The notes under the pieces are model-generated. The model was not told the origin of the DNA, ran no database searches, and saw nothing but the letters and a program-made list of their open reading frames with translations. A program made the translations under genes and the position numbers. From Corynebacterium atypicum (GTDB lineage: Bacteria > Actinomycetota > Actinomycetes > Mycobacteriales > Mycobacteriaceae), in assembly GCF_000732945.1 (NCBI RefSeq), contig NZ_CP008944.1, forward strand, positions 1,665,784 through 1,729,783: a DNA stretch of 64,000 nt, in the 5' to 3' direction. Below, in pieces: positions 28,027-36,447 of this stretch. The stretch's first letter is position 1; the number at the start of each line of letters is the position of its first letter.

Positions 28027-28542
28027 CTACCGCCAGGTAAGTTCCGCCCTAAATCGGTGAGCCGCCGCTAGTTCTTCGAGCTGAACGGCGAGGTCTTCGA
28101 GCTCCCGGCGCGGAGCTTTCAGCTCCTGGGCGCAGCGGACTGCGCCGCGGTGCCCGGGGTCCGGGTTCCAGTGCGTGCAGTCTGCGGCCGCCAGCAGATC
28201 GTCCAGTGTTCCGCTTGGTTGCGCGGGGGGCTGGGTAGGCAGGCAGCGCTGCATGAGGTCCTCGACGACGGGGCGCAGCTTTCTCGGCAGGCCCTCGACG
28301 CGCAGCACGGCACGGCGAAACGACGCGCGGGCGGGTGCCGCAAAACTCCGGCACGCCAGCGGCGTGGTCATCAACATGGTCACGGGAGAGGGTCCTTCGT
28401 GGTCGAACAACCGCCGCCGCAATTTCCACGGCGACGCAAGACGAGTGTCGTCTTCCCCAACGATCTCGGCTACGGTGTCTCGACCCGGCAGTTCTCGCCT
28501 ACGGGCGCGTAGTTGATACGCCCAATTGTGCGGCTGAGCCAC
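28027..28542 (-). CDS. hypothetical protein
   Basis: 171 residues, GTG start (MAQPHNWAYQLRARRREL). Arg-rich, with LLQRCLP-type and DDLLAAADCTHWNPDPGHRGAVRC segments containing three cysteines; C-terminal part (LEDLAVQLEELAAAH) is a short helix. No membrane segment or family signature. It is convergent with the HAD gene, 12 bases apart. The frame is open and codon use is consistent with a gene, but the opposite strand also has a long open frame here, so confidence is moderate and the start is not firm. Confidence 0.5.
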   Translation of the reverse strand: MAQPHNWAYQLRARRRELPGRDTVAEIVGEDDTRLASPWKLRRRLFDHEGPSPVTMLMTTPLACRSFAAPARASFRRAVLRVEGLPRKLRPVVEDLMQRCLPTQPPAQPSGTLDDLLAAADCTHWNPDPGHRGAVRCAQELKAPRRELEDLAVQLEELAAAHRFRAELTWR

Positions 28543-28583
28543 GGACGTCGCCAGCGCGGGGGAAGTCGGAGTCCCCCGTTTGC

Positions 28584-29444
28584 TTAAGTCTCACGTGAGA
28601 CTTCAGCTCGTTCGAGCTCCTCCCAGACGTATTCGTTCGTGCGCTCCCACAGCGGCTTGACCCAGTCCTGGAAGCGCCGATCGGTCAACGCCACCATCGC
28701 CCGGCCCGCTCCCGTGATACCGGCAAAGCGGCCGACCGCGGGCACTGCCCACAAGTAGGTCCCAGACATGCCAAAGTGCCCGACGGTTTCTTCCGGCATG
28801 CCAGGGCCCAACCAGTGGGGGCTTTTGCCGCCAAAGATCTCGAAACCCAGCCCCCAGAAGCACGGCCGATGAAAGCCATAGCCGGGTACTACTCCGACGA
28901 GGTCGGGAAACTGCGGGCTCATCGCCTCCTCGAGTGTCTGCGGCGCCAGAAGCTGCGGTTCAGCAAGCTCCTGGGCGAACGCGCACAAGTCTTGAATGGT
29001 GGAGCTGGCCCCGTGCCCGGCCGATCCGTGCAGCACCGTATCCGCCATGCCCAGCGGGGCGAACACTCCCTCTTCGAGGTAATCGGCGAACTCGATCCCG
29101 GAACGGCGATAAACCTCATCGGCCAAGATCTCGAACCCGGCCGAGGAATAGAGCCGGCGCTGCTCCACTGCCCTTTCCGGCTTTCTCGATGCAAAACCCA
29201 CGCCCGAGGCATGTGCCAGCAGGTGTCGCACCGTCGAGCCCTCGGGCCCGCAGGCGTCGTCAAGCTCAAAAACTCCTTCTTCGACGGCCATGAGGAACCC
29301 GTAAGCGGACAGTAACTTGGTCACGCTAGCCAACTCAAAACTGCGCTGGGTCTCGCCCAGGGTGGCTACCACCTCACCGGCGGCGATAACCGCCGCCGCG
29401 GCGTTGTCTACCGGCCAGTTTTCCACGGGATCGAGCACGCTCAT
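28584..29444 (-). CDS. serine hydrolase, beta-lactamase/class C fold
   Basis: 286 residues. The SxxK motif is ELASVTKLLSA (Ser near 43), the tyrosine motif reads LYSSAGFEILAD (YxS instead of the usual YxN), and GHFGMSGTYLW near 225-235 stands for the KTG-like triad box (HxG). This is the beta-lactamase/esterase family (EstB/PBP-like), with no signal peptide, so a cytoplasmic esterase or D-amino-acid hydrolase is more likely than antibiotic resistance. Start ATG 29444 is preceded by TAGACT at 8 bases. A longer frame upstream is open but unsupported. Divergent from the DHA2 exporter. Confidence 0.82.
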   Translation of the reverse strand: MSVLDPVENWPVDNAAAAVIAAGEVVATLGETQRSFELASVTKLLSAYGFLMAVEEGVFELDDACGPEGSTVRHLLAHASGVGFASRKPERAVEQRRLYSSAGFEILADEVYRRSGIEFADYLEEGVFAPLGMADTVLHGSAGHGASSTIQDLCAFAQELAEPQLLAPQTLEEAMSPQFPDLVGVVPGYGFHRPCFWGLGFEIFGGKSPHWLGPGMPEETVGHFGMSGTYLWAVPAVGRFAGITGAGRAMVALTDRRFQDWVKPLWERTNEYVWEELERAEVSRET

Positions 29445-29452
29445 ACCTCGCA

Positions 29453-29458
29453 AGTCTA
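29453..29458 (-). promoter_or_regulatory. -10 element, leaderless type
   Basis: TAGACT on the minus strand, 8 bases before the ATG at 29444. Confidence 0.35.
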
Positions 29459-29485
29459 GCCAGCTCGCCAAGGCAGAAGGGGCTT

Positions 29486-29515
29486 TCGACAACTATACCG
29501 AACGTTTGTTACAGT
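29486..29515 (+). promoter_or_regulatory. promoter of the DHA2 exporter - tetR operon
   Basis: -35 TCGACA (29486-29491) and -10 TACAGT (29510-29515) with an 18-base spacer; the leader before the exporter ATG is about 80 bases. Confidence 0.55.
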
Positions 29516-29516
29516 T
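29491..29516 (+). promoter_or_regulatory. candidate TetR operator
   Basis: A 26-base imperfect palindrome: left half AACTATACCGAAC, right half GTTTGTTACAGTT, with 10 of 13 positions paired. It starts in the -35 and covers spacer and -10, an arrangement in which the regulator encoded at 31092 would block RNA polymerase. The binding itself is inferred. Confidence 0.5.
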
Positions 29517-29599
29517 ACCGCCGCGCTGTAGGGCCTCAGTGCCCAGCCGACAGCCGTCATGTCCAGCCAACACTAGAAGGTGAGTCACAAGGAGCAACC

Positions 29600-31105
29600 A
29601 TGAGGGAATCCACGCAAACCACGGTCCCGGCCACCACCACCCCGGCACAACGCTGGGGGTTCCTCGCAATCATCAGCTTTGGTCTCTTCTTGGTCGGAGC
29701 GGATAACTCGATTCTTTACACCGCGCTACCGGTGCTTCGAGACGAGTTGCATACGACGGAGCTGCAGGGACTGTGGATCATCAACGCCTACCCCCTCGTG
29801 CTATCCGGGCTGCTCTTAGGCTCCGGGACCCTTGGCGATAAGGTCGGCCACCGGCTGATCTTCATCTGCGGCGTTAGCACCTTCGCCGTAGGCTCACTCG
29901 CCGCTGCGTTCTCCCCCACCGCATGGTTCTTGGTTGGCGCCCGCGCCCTACTCGGCGTCGGCGCTGCGGCAATGCTGCCGGCCACCCTGGCCCTGGTGCG
30001 GATCACCTTCACCATCCCTCAGGAACGCAACATTGCCATCGGCATCTGGGGTTCCGTGGCCACGGTCGGTGCCGCCACCGGCCCTGTCCTCGGCGGACTG
30101 CTCCTCGAGATGTTCTGGTGGGGCTCGGTCTTTTTGATCAACGTACCCGTGGCCATCGCCATCGTCTTGGCCACCTTCGCCTTCGGCCCACCGAACATCG
30201 CCCGCCCAGACAAGCACTGGGACGTGGCCTCCTCGGCGCTCGCGCTCGTCGCAATGGTCGGGCTCGTCATGACGATCAAGGAGCTGGCCAACCCCAACTC
30301 CAACGGGTGGCTCATCGGCATCGCTGCCGCCCTCGGGGCCCTCGGTGCGGCAGCCTTCACCTGGCGCCAGCGGGTGCTGCGCCGCCAGCAACGTGAGCCG
30401 CTGCTAGAGGCCGCCATCTTTAAAAACCGGATGTTCACCGGCGGCGCGCTCGCAGCAGTCTTTGGCATGTTCGTGCTCACCGGCACGGAGCTTCTGACCA
30501 CCCAGCGCTTCCAAATCTCGGCAGACTTCAGCCCGCTGGCGGCAGGGCTGCTCGTCGCCGTTGCAGCCGTCTCAGCCATTCCCGCCTCGGTCTTGGGCGG
30601 CATGAGCTTGAGCCGCGTTGGTTTTCGCACGCTGATCTCCGGGGGCTTCCTGCTCCTTGCCGCTGGGGTTTTCGTTGCAATCTGGGCCCTCGGGCACGCC
30701 CCACTCAGCATCTTCGCGCTGAGCATGGTGCTCATCGGCTTGGGTGCGGGCTCCGTGATGAGCGTCTCGTCGACCGCCATCGTCGGCTCGGCCCCCTTCA
30801 GCCGCGCGGGCATGGCCAGCTCCGTGGAAGCGGTCTCCTACGAGTTCGGCACCCTGCTCTCGGTGGCGATCCTCGGTTCCCTCATGCCCGCGCTCTACGG
30901 GATGCACGCCCCGGCCGCGGTCGCTCACGACGTCAACCACGGCGTCGACCATCCAGAACTCGGCGAGCTGGCCCGTCAGGCATACGACTCCGCATACCTG
31001 GGCACCATCGGCGTCGCCGGTGCGGTGGCCTTGCTGGCCGCGGTCGTGACGGCCTGGTGCTTCGCCGGGAACCCGAAGGAGGTCGAGCCCGATGCGGCCG
31101 AGTAA
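29600..31105 (+). CDS. MFS exporter, DHA2 (14-TM) drug:H+ antiporter type
   Basis: 501 residues with about fourteen hydrophobic segments. Signatures are NSILYTALPVLRDEL (TM1, as in QacA/EmrB with D-N-S-I), LGDKVGHRLIFICG (motif A), GVGAAAMLPATLALVR (motif B region) and WGSVATVGAATGPVLGGLL (motif C, antiporter). It is expected to export toxic compounds or drugs with proton exchange; the substrate is unknown. Start ATG with AAGGAGCA upstream. The tetR gene overlaps its 3' end by 14 bases, and the palindrome over the promoter suggests autoregulated repression of the pair. Confidence 0.92.
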   Translation: MRESTQTTVPATTTPAQRWGFLAIISFGLFLVGADNSILYTALPVLRDELHTTELQGLWIINAYPLVLSGLLLGSGTLGDKVGHRLIFICGVSTFAVGSLAAAFSPTAWFLVGARALLGVGAAAMLPATLALVRITFTIPQERNIAIGIWGSVATVGAATGPVLGGLLLEMFWWGSVFLINVPVAIAIVLATFAFGPPNIARPDKHWDVASSALALVAMVGLVMTIKELANPNSNGWLIGIAAALGALGAAAFTWRQRVLRRQQREPLLEAAIFKNRMFTGGALAAVFGMFVLTGTELLTTQRFQISADFSPLAAGLLVAVAAVSAIPASVLGGMSLSRVGFRTLISGGFLLLAAGVFVAIWALGHAPLSIFALSMVLIGLGAGSVMSVSSTAIVGSAPFSRAGMASSVEAVSYEFGTLLSVAILGSLMPALYGMHAPAAVAHDVNHGVDHPELGELARQAYDSAYLGTIGVAGAVALLAAVVTAWCFAGNPKEVEPDAAE

Positions 31106-31637
31106 ACGAGAGCATATCCTCAACACGGCGATTGGCATCGTCGACGCCAAAGGGCTCGAGGCTCTGACCTACGACTCGCTCGCCGAGGCGACGGGCGTAA
31201 GCAAGTCAGGGCTGGTCTACCACTTCCCCTCGCGCCACGGACTGATGCTAGCCATCCACGAGCACCTGGCGCAGCTATGGGAAGAAGAGCTGCAGTCGCA
31301 CGCAGGGGGCCCGGCCGAGAAGGTCAGCGCCTCGACGCGGCTGCGCGCGCTCGTGGCGTCGCTTTCTCATCAGGCCAGCCGGGCGGACTTGCTGGTCCAG
31401 CTCGACGCGATCAGCCACGAGGACTACCAGCGGGTGTGGCTATCAGTCGACCGCCGCTGGCTGCCGGACCCGGCAGAGATCGGGCGAAGCGCAGACGCAA
31501 CCTCAGCCTACCTGGTTGTTGTCGCCGCAGAGGGGCTTTGGCTGCACGACTTCGTCCATTTTTATAGCTTAAGTTCCGCGCAACGCGCGGCCTTGACCAC
31601 CGCGATCTTGGATCGGATCCCCACCAGCTACGCCTGA
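31092..31637 (+). CDS. TetR-family repressor
   Basis: 181 residues. The first 55 residues hold the TetR helix-turn-helix (REHILNTAIGIVDAKGLEALTYDSLAEATGVSKSGLVYHF, in part: YDSLAEATGVSKSGLVYHF), ending in FPSRHGLMLA. The C-terminal ligand domain is variable, so the inducer is not readable. The ATG lies inside the end of the exporter gene with AGGAGG upstream, so the two are translationally coupled. The likely target is the palindrome at 29491-29516 over the operon promoter. The stop codon lies in the stem of a strong hairpin. Confidence 0.92.
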   Translation: MRPSKREHILNTAIGIVDAKGLEALTYDSLAEATGVSKSGLVYHFPSRHGLMLAIHEHLAQLWEEELQSHAGGPAEKVSASTRLRALVASLSHQASRADLLVQLDAISHEDYQRVWLSVDRRWLPDPAEIGRSADATSAYLVVVAAEGLWLHDFVHFYSLSSAQRAALTTAILDRIPTSYA

Positions 31638-31666
31638 CCGCCGGCACGGGTAGGGCCGGCGGTCAG
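31634..31666. terminator. hairpin between convergent tetR and SGNH genes
   Basis: Perfect 12-base-pair stem, CTGACCGCCGGC and GCCGGCGGTCAG, loop of nine. It starts on the TGA of tetR. No T-run; a factor-independent but T-poor terminator, possibly bidirectional. Confidence 0.5.
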
Positions 31667-31729
31667 AGAGGTAAGCGGCGCCCCTGCGGGGTCGTCCTTT
31701 TCAGCTTTAGTTCTGCACGAGTGCGGAGG

Positions 31730-32587
31730 CTAGCGCACGTAGTCAGCGACCCGCTGCGCGAGCATTTCATTACCCAAAGCCGAAGGGTGGAAGAGCATCT
31801 GGTGCATCTGGATATCAAAAAGCCCGTGCACCCAGCGCTGCGACGTCGGTGCGCAGGTCCCGGTACCGGCCTGACGGGTCTCCACGTACTCGTAGCCGAG
31901 TTCCCCGGCGGCGTCCCTGGCGATGTTGTTGAGCTTGTTAAGGAATCCCGTCGCCGCGGTGGGCACCGGAAGCGCCACGTTCGGAGCGCCTAACTCTGCG
32001 GGGATATCGGCGTTAGCCAGGCAGACTTCGCCTTGGTCGTTGCCCACCGCGGGGTAGCCGACGAAGAGGATCCGGGCGTTTGGCGCATGGTGGCGAATCG
32101 TGTTGAGCGGGCCGCGCATCCGCCCCACAAACTCGCCGTAGTTGAGAAAATCGCCACCGTTGGTCACGCCGAAGTCCCGGCGCGTGAGCATGTCCAGGTT
32201 CCAGCCTTCGGCCCCGCCAACGGTGATGGTGACCAGCCGCGTGTTCTCTCCCAGCTGGCCTCGGGCCGCGGCCCGGTCAGCGGTAAAACCCAGGCCCGGG
32301 CCGGCCATACCGGTGATGGACACGCCATTGCAGGAGGCGTTCGCCACCGACATACCCAGCTTCTTGCCGAGCCGGATCGGGTAAGCGTCAGCGCCCTGAC
32401 CGCAGCGATCCGGCGTGGCAAACCCGGCTAGCTGCTCCCCCACGGTGGGATTGGCTGCATAGGAATCGCCCAACCCGACGTAGGCTGCCCCTCCCGGGGC
32501 AGCCTGGGCAGCAGGAGTAGCCAAAGCGCTAAGACTCATCAGCGCCGCAGCGCCTACTGCTAGGGCCCCTCGAAAGCTCTTCTTCAT
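31730..32587 (-). CDS. secreted SGNH/GDSL hydrolase
   Basis: 285 residues, ATG with CAAGG close upstream. Residues 1-29 are a Sec signal peptide: KKSFR, a hydrophobic core and a cleavage site after AQA. The mature part has GLGDSYAANP (Ser near 42) and FHPSALGNEM (His near 267), the SGNH esterase/lipase residues; NGVSITG and VGGAEGWNLD are further oxyanion blocks. Six cysteines point to disulfides, as in actinobacterial secreted lipases. Substrates are likely lipid or acyl esters outside the cell. It is divergent from nothing close; the upstream region (to tRNA-Asn) is 345 bases. Confidence 0.92.
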   Translation of the reverse strand: MKKSFRGALAVGAAALMSLSALATPAAQAAPGGAAYVGLGDSYAANPTVGEQLAGFATPDRCGQGADAYPIRLGKKLGMSVANASCNGVSITGMAGPGLGFTADRAAARGQLGENTRLVTITVGGAEGWNLDMLTRRDFGVTNGGDFLNYGEFVGRMRGPLNTIRHHAPNARILFVGYPAVGNDQGEVCLANADIPAELGAPNVALPVPTAATGFLNKLNNIARDAAGELGYEYVETRQAGTGTCAPTSQRWVHGLFDIQMHQMLFHPSALGNEMLAQRVADYVR

Positions 32588-32841
32588 CCTTGTCTGCTCC
32601 TTACTCGCCACAGCGTTATCCGCTCCGCAGGCTACCGGCTGACCCTAGGTCGCCTGCCCATGAAAATATTCTGCAAACATATTAGCACCACGCTGTGAGC
32701 TTTCCCGCCGGGGAAAGCCCCGCCTCCACGCCACGAACCTCGAGACCAAGACACAGATAGGGCTCGACCAAGGTCGAGAGGAAACCCTCTTCCGACCATC
32801 TCCCCTCGACGTTCGCAGGAATAGGGGCGGGCAGCGCCCAC

Positions 32842-32899
32842 GCAGCACAAAACCCACCAGACCGCCCCCAACAGCACAAGCCCCGGCAGCACAAAACCC
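32842..32899 (-). repeat. 14-base repeat, two exact and one degenerate copy
   Basis: GCAGCACAAAACCC occurs at 32842-32855 and 32886-32899; a degenerate copy (ACAGCACAAGCCCC) lies at 32871-32884. The third copy overlaps the left arm of the tRNA-Asn terminator, so the array looks like duplicated terminator tails. Confidence 0.5.
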
Positions 32900-32926
32900 C
32901 GCGAAGCCCTTGGCCTCGCGGGGTTT
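32894..32926 (-). terminator. terminator of tRNA-Asn
   Basis: Perfect 11-base stem AAACCCCGCGA / TCGCGGGGTTT with an 11-base loop; on the minus strand the descending arm is followed by TGTGCTGCC after GGGGTTTT. Confidence 0.7.
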
Positions 32927-32932
32927 ATCTTG

Positions 32933-33005
32933 CTCCCCCAACTGGGATCGAACCAGTGACCTTTCGATTAACAGTCGAACGCTCTGCCAGCTGAGCTATA
33001 GGGGA
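32933..33005 (-). tRNA. tRNA-Asn (anticodon GUU)
   Basis: Acceptor TCCCCTA pairs with TGGGGGA, anticodon stem TTCGA/TCGAA with loop CTGTTAA (anticodon GTT) and a T arm ACTGG-TTCGATC-CCAGT. Discriminator G is followed by CA, so CCA is not encoded. Confidence 0.95.
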
Positions 33006-33176
33006 TCAATCGCACCGGCGGTTAACCGGCAACGGAGAGTCACTATATACAAGCTCCGGGAAAGCGGGCAAATCACCAGGTAAAAGCGCACTTTGACGGC
33101 TCGTCGCCGGCCCCGGCCTCCCGCCCTCCACGGGCCGCTTCCGGGATTTAACTCCACCCAACGCCGGGGGTGTACC

Positions 33177-34865
33177 TCATCCGGAGCGCCTCCGTGACCG
33201 GGGAGTCGGCGGCTTTAGGTCGGCCACCCGCAACCAGGACACCTCTACGTAATCCGGCGTGATCTGCGCTAGCGCATAACCGTGCACATCCAGATCCACG
33301 TGCCGGATGTGTGGGTTCTCCTGCCGCAGTACGTGCTCTGCCAGGTGCGAAAGCGCATTGTCTGCCGGCAGCAGGAGCTGCTCATCCACGTTGGGAGCAG
33401 TGATCGAAGAGCAGACAAGCTCCGCGCCGACCTCTTCTCCGCGGTAGTTCACCGCGTGCGCCCATTCCGAGTGGATATCCCCGGTAACGAAAAGGACGTG
33501 CGGGGCGACCTGCGACAACACGCTAAGTAGCCGGTCCCGCTCGGTTGCGTAGCCGTCCCACTGATCGCCGTTGAGCGGCATCCCCTCGCTGGTACGCCCC
33601 GCGAGGAAATCGGCAATGGAACTGGTGTCCGGATTTTTCTTGAGCCCCAAGAGTGTCATTGGGCTAAACATGACCGAGTTGCCCAGTACCAGCCACCGAG
33701 CCGCGGAGTCCCGCACGGCGGCCGAGAGCCACTCGAACTGTTCTGACCCCATCATCGTCTCGTTGAGGTCACCGGCCCACCATTCGGCAAAGCTCTGTTC
33801 TTCGTCCCGGTAGGTGCGCAGGTCCATCATCGTCAGGTCGACCAGATCGCCAAACTTCAACCTCCGGTAGATGTGCCCGCCAGCGGACGGGCTTTCCGCG
33901 CGGACGGGAAGCCACTCAAAATAGGCTTGCAGCGCGGCATCGCGGCGGTCTACCCACCGGCCTTCCGCGCCTTCGGTATGGTTTTCGGCCCCCTCGCGCC
34001 AGGCGTTATTCGCAATCTCGTGGTCATCCCACGTCACCACCCAGGGACATGCTGCGTGGGCGGCCTTCAGATCCGGATCGGTGCGATAAGTGCCGTAGCG
34101 AGTGCGGTAATCGCTAAGCGAAATGAGTTCTCCGGCGGGCTCGTGGTTGCGTACGGCTCCTCGTTTGCCTACGTACTCGCCGCGGCCGTACTCGTAGATG
34201 TAGTCGCCGAGAAAGACGACGATGTCCACCTCGCCTGCTTGCGCGCGAGCGGCAATATCGCGGTACGCGCTGAAATAGCCCGACTCCCAGTTTGCACACG
34301 AGGCGACCACCATATTGAGCGCTGTGCTGCTCGTGTCGGGTGCCGGCGCTGTCCACGTTCTGCCGGTGGGACTTACCGCCCCAGCTAGTTCCCCGGACAG
34401 CAAACGGAAACGATAGAAGTACACCGTTTCCGCAGCAAGCCCCGTCACGTCCACATGGACTGTGTGGTCCACCCAGGCGCCGGTTGTTATCTCCCCCGAA
34501 GCGATCAGCTGGGCGCATTCGGGGTCGGTAGCCACCTCCTAGCGCACCCGACATTCCGGGCCCGCTCCGGACCCAGGTAGCGCCTCGGGCGCCGGGGTCA
34601 CGCGCGTCCAGATCACCACTGCGCCGTCGGTGGGATCTCCGGAGGCGACCCCGTGCCCGAAGGGCAATTCCAGGCTGGGATTTGCCGCCGGGGCCACAGG
34701 TTGGGAGGAACCCGGAAACTCGTTGACTGAGCTTAGGGCCCTCACACGTACTGCGGTCAGCGCGGGGACCAGGCCGGCGCTTGCCACCGCAGAGGCACCG
34801 AGAAAGTGGCGTCGGTTGACTCCGGAACCGAAGCACTGGTGGACAGAAGAGTCGCTACCGTTCAT
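33177..34865 (-). pseudogene. phoD: PhoD-type alkaline phosphatase, interrupted by in-frame TAG
   Basis: The gene would encode about 562 residues. The N-terminus has a twin-arginine signal ([15 protein letters not shown]), then [22 protein letters not shown], the PhoD N-terminal domain. At codon 109 (34539-34541) the frame reads VRVR-TAG-EVATDP where PhoD proteins have VRW; the sequence continues in the same frame to 33177, so this is a single-base TGG to TAG change, not a frameshift. The second half has the metallophosphatase motifs GDYIYEYG, WDDHEIANN and DIHSEW intact. The product would normally be a Tat-exported phosphodiesterase/alkaline phosphatase used under phosphate limitation. A sequencing error or natural suppression remains possible. 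It is divergent from the PAP2 phosphatase gene. Confidence 0.85.
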
Positions 34866-35059
34866 GGGCTCATGGTCAGCCCGGCTAGCAGGCGCTTCAA
34901 CTCGAGGAGGCGGCAAATACCAAGGTTTTACCGAGAGTTATCCCCGCCGCTACCGAATCGCCGCACAGGTTTACCTCTGCGCCGGCACACTGTGCAGACG
35001 AAAGGCTGACAGGCCTTGGTGCACGATTTATCTTCCAACAGAAAGGTCGAGGCCAACTC

Positions 35060-36376
35060 GTGGTCCTTCGCAAACTTCAGCCCCTAGCTTTGCGCTGCGC
35101 TCTCGCCGCCGCGGTGGTGGCACCGATGGTCACCGCCTCGCCGGCGCAGGCCGACAGCGCGGCAAGCAGTTCTGCGGTGGGTAGCGCAGCGCCACACAGC
35201 TGGGCGGCAAGCAGTTCTGCGGCGGGTAGCTCGGCGGCGTATCAAGAGGCCGTGGCGCAGCTTCCCACTAATCCGCTGCTGCCCATCCCCGTGGCACACC
35301 CCGGCGCGCCCGATCCGGTCCCGTTCGGCGCGGAGCGCATCGCGCGCTGGTATGACTCGGACATCTCTCCCTACGGCCCCTTTTACTTTCACGCGGTCGA
35401 GCCCTTTGGCCCGTTACGCGAGCACCACCCAGAGGTGATGGAGGCGAATCTCGAGCGCGTTGTGGAGATAAACAATACGGCGTCTGGCAACGCCGCGCTC
35501 ATCGAGCGCACGCTTGCCGACGACCACGACGACCTGCTGGTGACCATGGCCGACGCATGGGGTGCGGAGCTTTCCGGGCACTTCCGCACCGCGCTGGCGG
35601 AGGGGCGTCTGCCTAAGACCACCCAGCTGTTGGGCGGAGATTTGGGCCGCGGCGGAGGGCTTAGCTCGACCACGGGGCCGGAAAAGGCGTTTTTTAATTT
35701 CCCACGCCCGTTCGTGGTAGCCCCCGAGCGCATCACGCGCTTTCACCGCGACGGCGCCGAGGACGAGTATTCAACATCGCCGGCCTTTCCATCCGGTCAC
35801 ACGAACCAAGCGACGTGGAAGTCGACGCTGCTAGCCGCCATGGTCCCGGAGATCGGCCTGGAGATGTTGGCCCGCGGCTCCGAGGTCGGCTTTCACCGTG
35901 TGGTTTTGGGTGTGCATTACCCGCTTGACGTCATCGGCGGGCGCATGACGGGCACCGCGGCGGCGGCTGATCGGCTTAACGACGCCGCGTTTCTGGCACT
36001 GATCCACGAGGCGGGCGAGGAGATCCGGGCAGAGATGCAGTGGCGCTGCGGCGCCGACCTTGCACAGTGCGCGCGGCCTTCCGATCGCACCGCGGCGGTA
36101 TCGACCTTTACCGAGCGCATGGACTACCAACTGCCATATACCGGCGAGCGCGGCGCCGCGATGACGGTCCCGGACGGCGCCGAGGGGTTGCTTGTCACGA
36201 GGTTTCCGGAGTTGACGGCCGAGCAGCGCCGGGAGGTCCTTCGGTTGACTGCCGGGCCTTCGGGGGCACCCCTTGATGCCCCGGCAGGCCAGGCCTCGTG
36301 GCAGCGGCTAAACCTTGCAGCAGCCTGGGCATCTGACCCGTACGTAGACGACTCGGGGGTGCTTGCGCTGCGGTAG
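35060..36376 (+). CDS. secreted PAP2-family acid phosphatase
   Basis: 438 residues, GTG start. Residues 1-31 are a Sec signal peptide (PMVTASPAQA then DSAA). The PAP2 signature is complete: KAFFNFPRP (KxxxxxxRP), PAFPSGHT (PSGH) and RVVLGVHYPLD (RxxxxxHxxxD). It would release phosphate from organic esters outside the cell. The Ser/Ala-rich linker after the signal (35159-35230) contains a direct duplication. It is divergent from the broken phoD gene, 195 bases away, so both belong to a phosphate-scavenging pair likely under a common phosphate signal; no clear PhoR box is visible. Confidence 0.92.
   Translation: MVLRKLQPLALRCALAAAVVAPMVTASPAQADSAASSSAVGSAAPHSWAASSSAAGSSAAYQEAVAQLPTNPLLPIPVAHPGAPDPVPFGAERIARWYDSDISPYGPFYFHAVEPFGPLREHHPEVMEANLERVVEINNTASGNAALIERTLADDHDDLLVTMADAWGAELSGHFRTALAEGRLPKTTQLLGGDLGRGGGLSSTTGPEKAFFNFPRPFVVAPERITRFHRDGAEDEYSTSPAFPSGHTNQATWKSTLLAAMVPEIGLEMLARGSEVGFHRVVLGVHYPLDVIGGRMTGTAAAADRLNDAAFLALIHEAGEEIRAEMQWRCGADLAQCARPSDRTAAVSTFTERMDYQLPYTGERGAAMTVPDGAEGLLVTRFPELTAEQRREVLRLTAGPSGAPLDAPAGQASWQRLNLAAAWASDPYVDDSGVLALR
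35159..35230 (+). repeat. direct repeat in PAP2 linker, 45-base period
   Basis: A 27-base segment at 35159-35185 recurs at 35204-35230 with one mismatch, in frame (15 codons apart), encoding the Ser/Ala-rich ASSSAxGS linker after the signal peptide. Confidence 0.7.
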
Positions 36377-36434
36377 TGCGCTTCGCGGAGGGCCTTTTGG
36401 GGCGGGTAAAGCTAAGCGATTGAGACCCAACCGT

Positions 36435-36440
36435 TATACT
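36435..36440 (+). promoter_or_regulatory. -10 element of tRNA-Met (CAT)
   Basis: TATACT ends 7 bases before the tRNA; no convincing -35 at 16-18 bases. Confidence 0.45.
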
Positions 36441-36447
36441 CCCTCAC

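Larger units (their letters stand above)
32588..32932. other. intergenic stretch between SGNH gene and tRNA-Asn
   Basis: 345 bases without a convincing gene. The left part (to about 32700) is the SGNH promoter region and is AT-richer. The right part holds three related copies of a GGGTTTTGTGCTGC-type element (minus strand) and the terminator of tRNA-Asn. Open frames on the minus strand here are composed of Gly/Arg/Trp-rich sequence, have no ribosome binding site and run over the tRNA, so I do not call them genes. Confidence 0.6.

Noticed and set aside
28150..28512. 120-codon plus-strand frame opposite the 171-residue gene
   Set aside because: Composition is Arg/Gln/Gly-rich and it lacks a ribosome binding site; the minus-strand frame is the better gene, though neither is certain.
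28584..29444. beta-lactamase resistance gene
   Set aside because: No signal peptide and the second motif is YSS rather than YxN; an intracellular esterase-type serine hydrolase fits better.
32632..32941. small minus-strand open frames between the SGNH gene and tRNA-Asn
   Set aside because: No ribosome binding site, Trp/Gly/Arg-rich translation, and one runs over the tRNA.
33177..34535. reading the 3' half of phoD as a stand-alone 452-residue phosphatase starting at GTG
   Set aside because: It is in the same frame as the upstream half and lacks the signal and N-terminal domain; AGGAGG overlaps the GTG rather than preceding it, so reinitiation is unlikely.
34917..35059. phosphate-regulator (PhoR) box between phoD and the PAP2 gene
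   Set aside because: AGGTTT-like segments repeat at 34921 and 34967 but not with the spacing of known sites.
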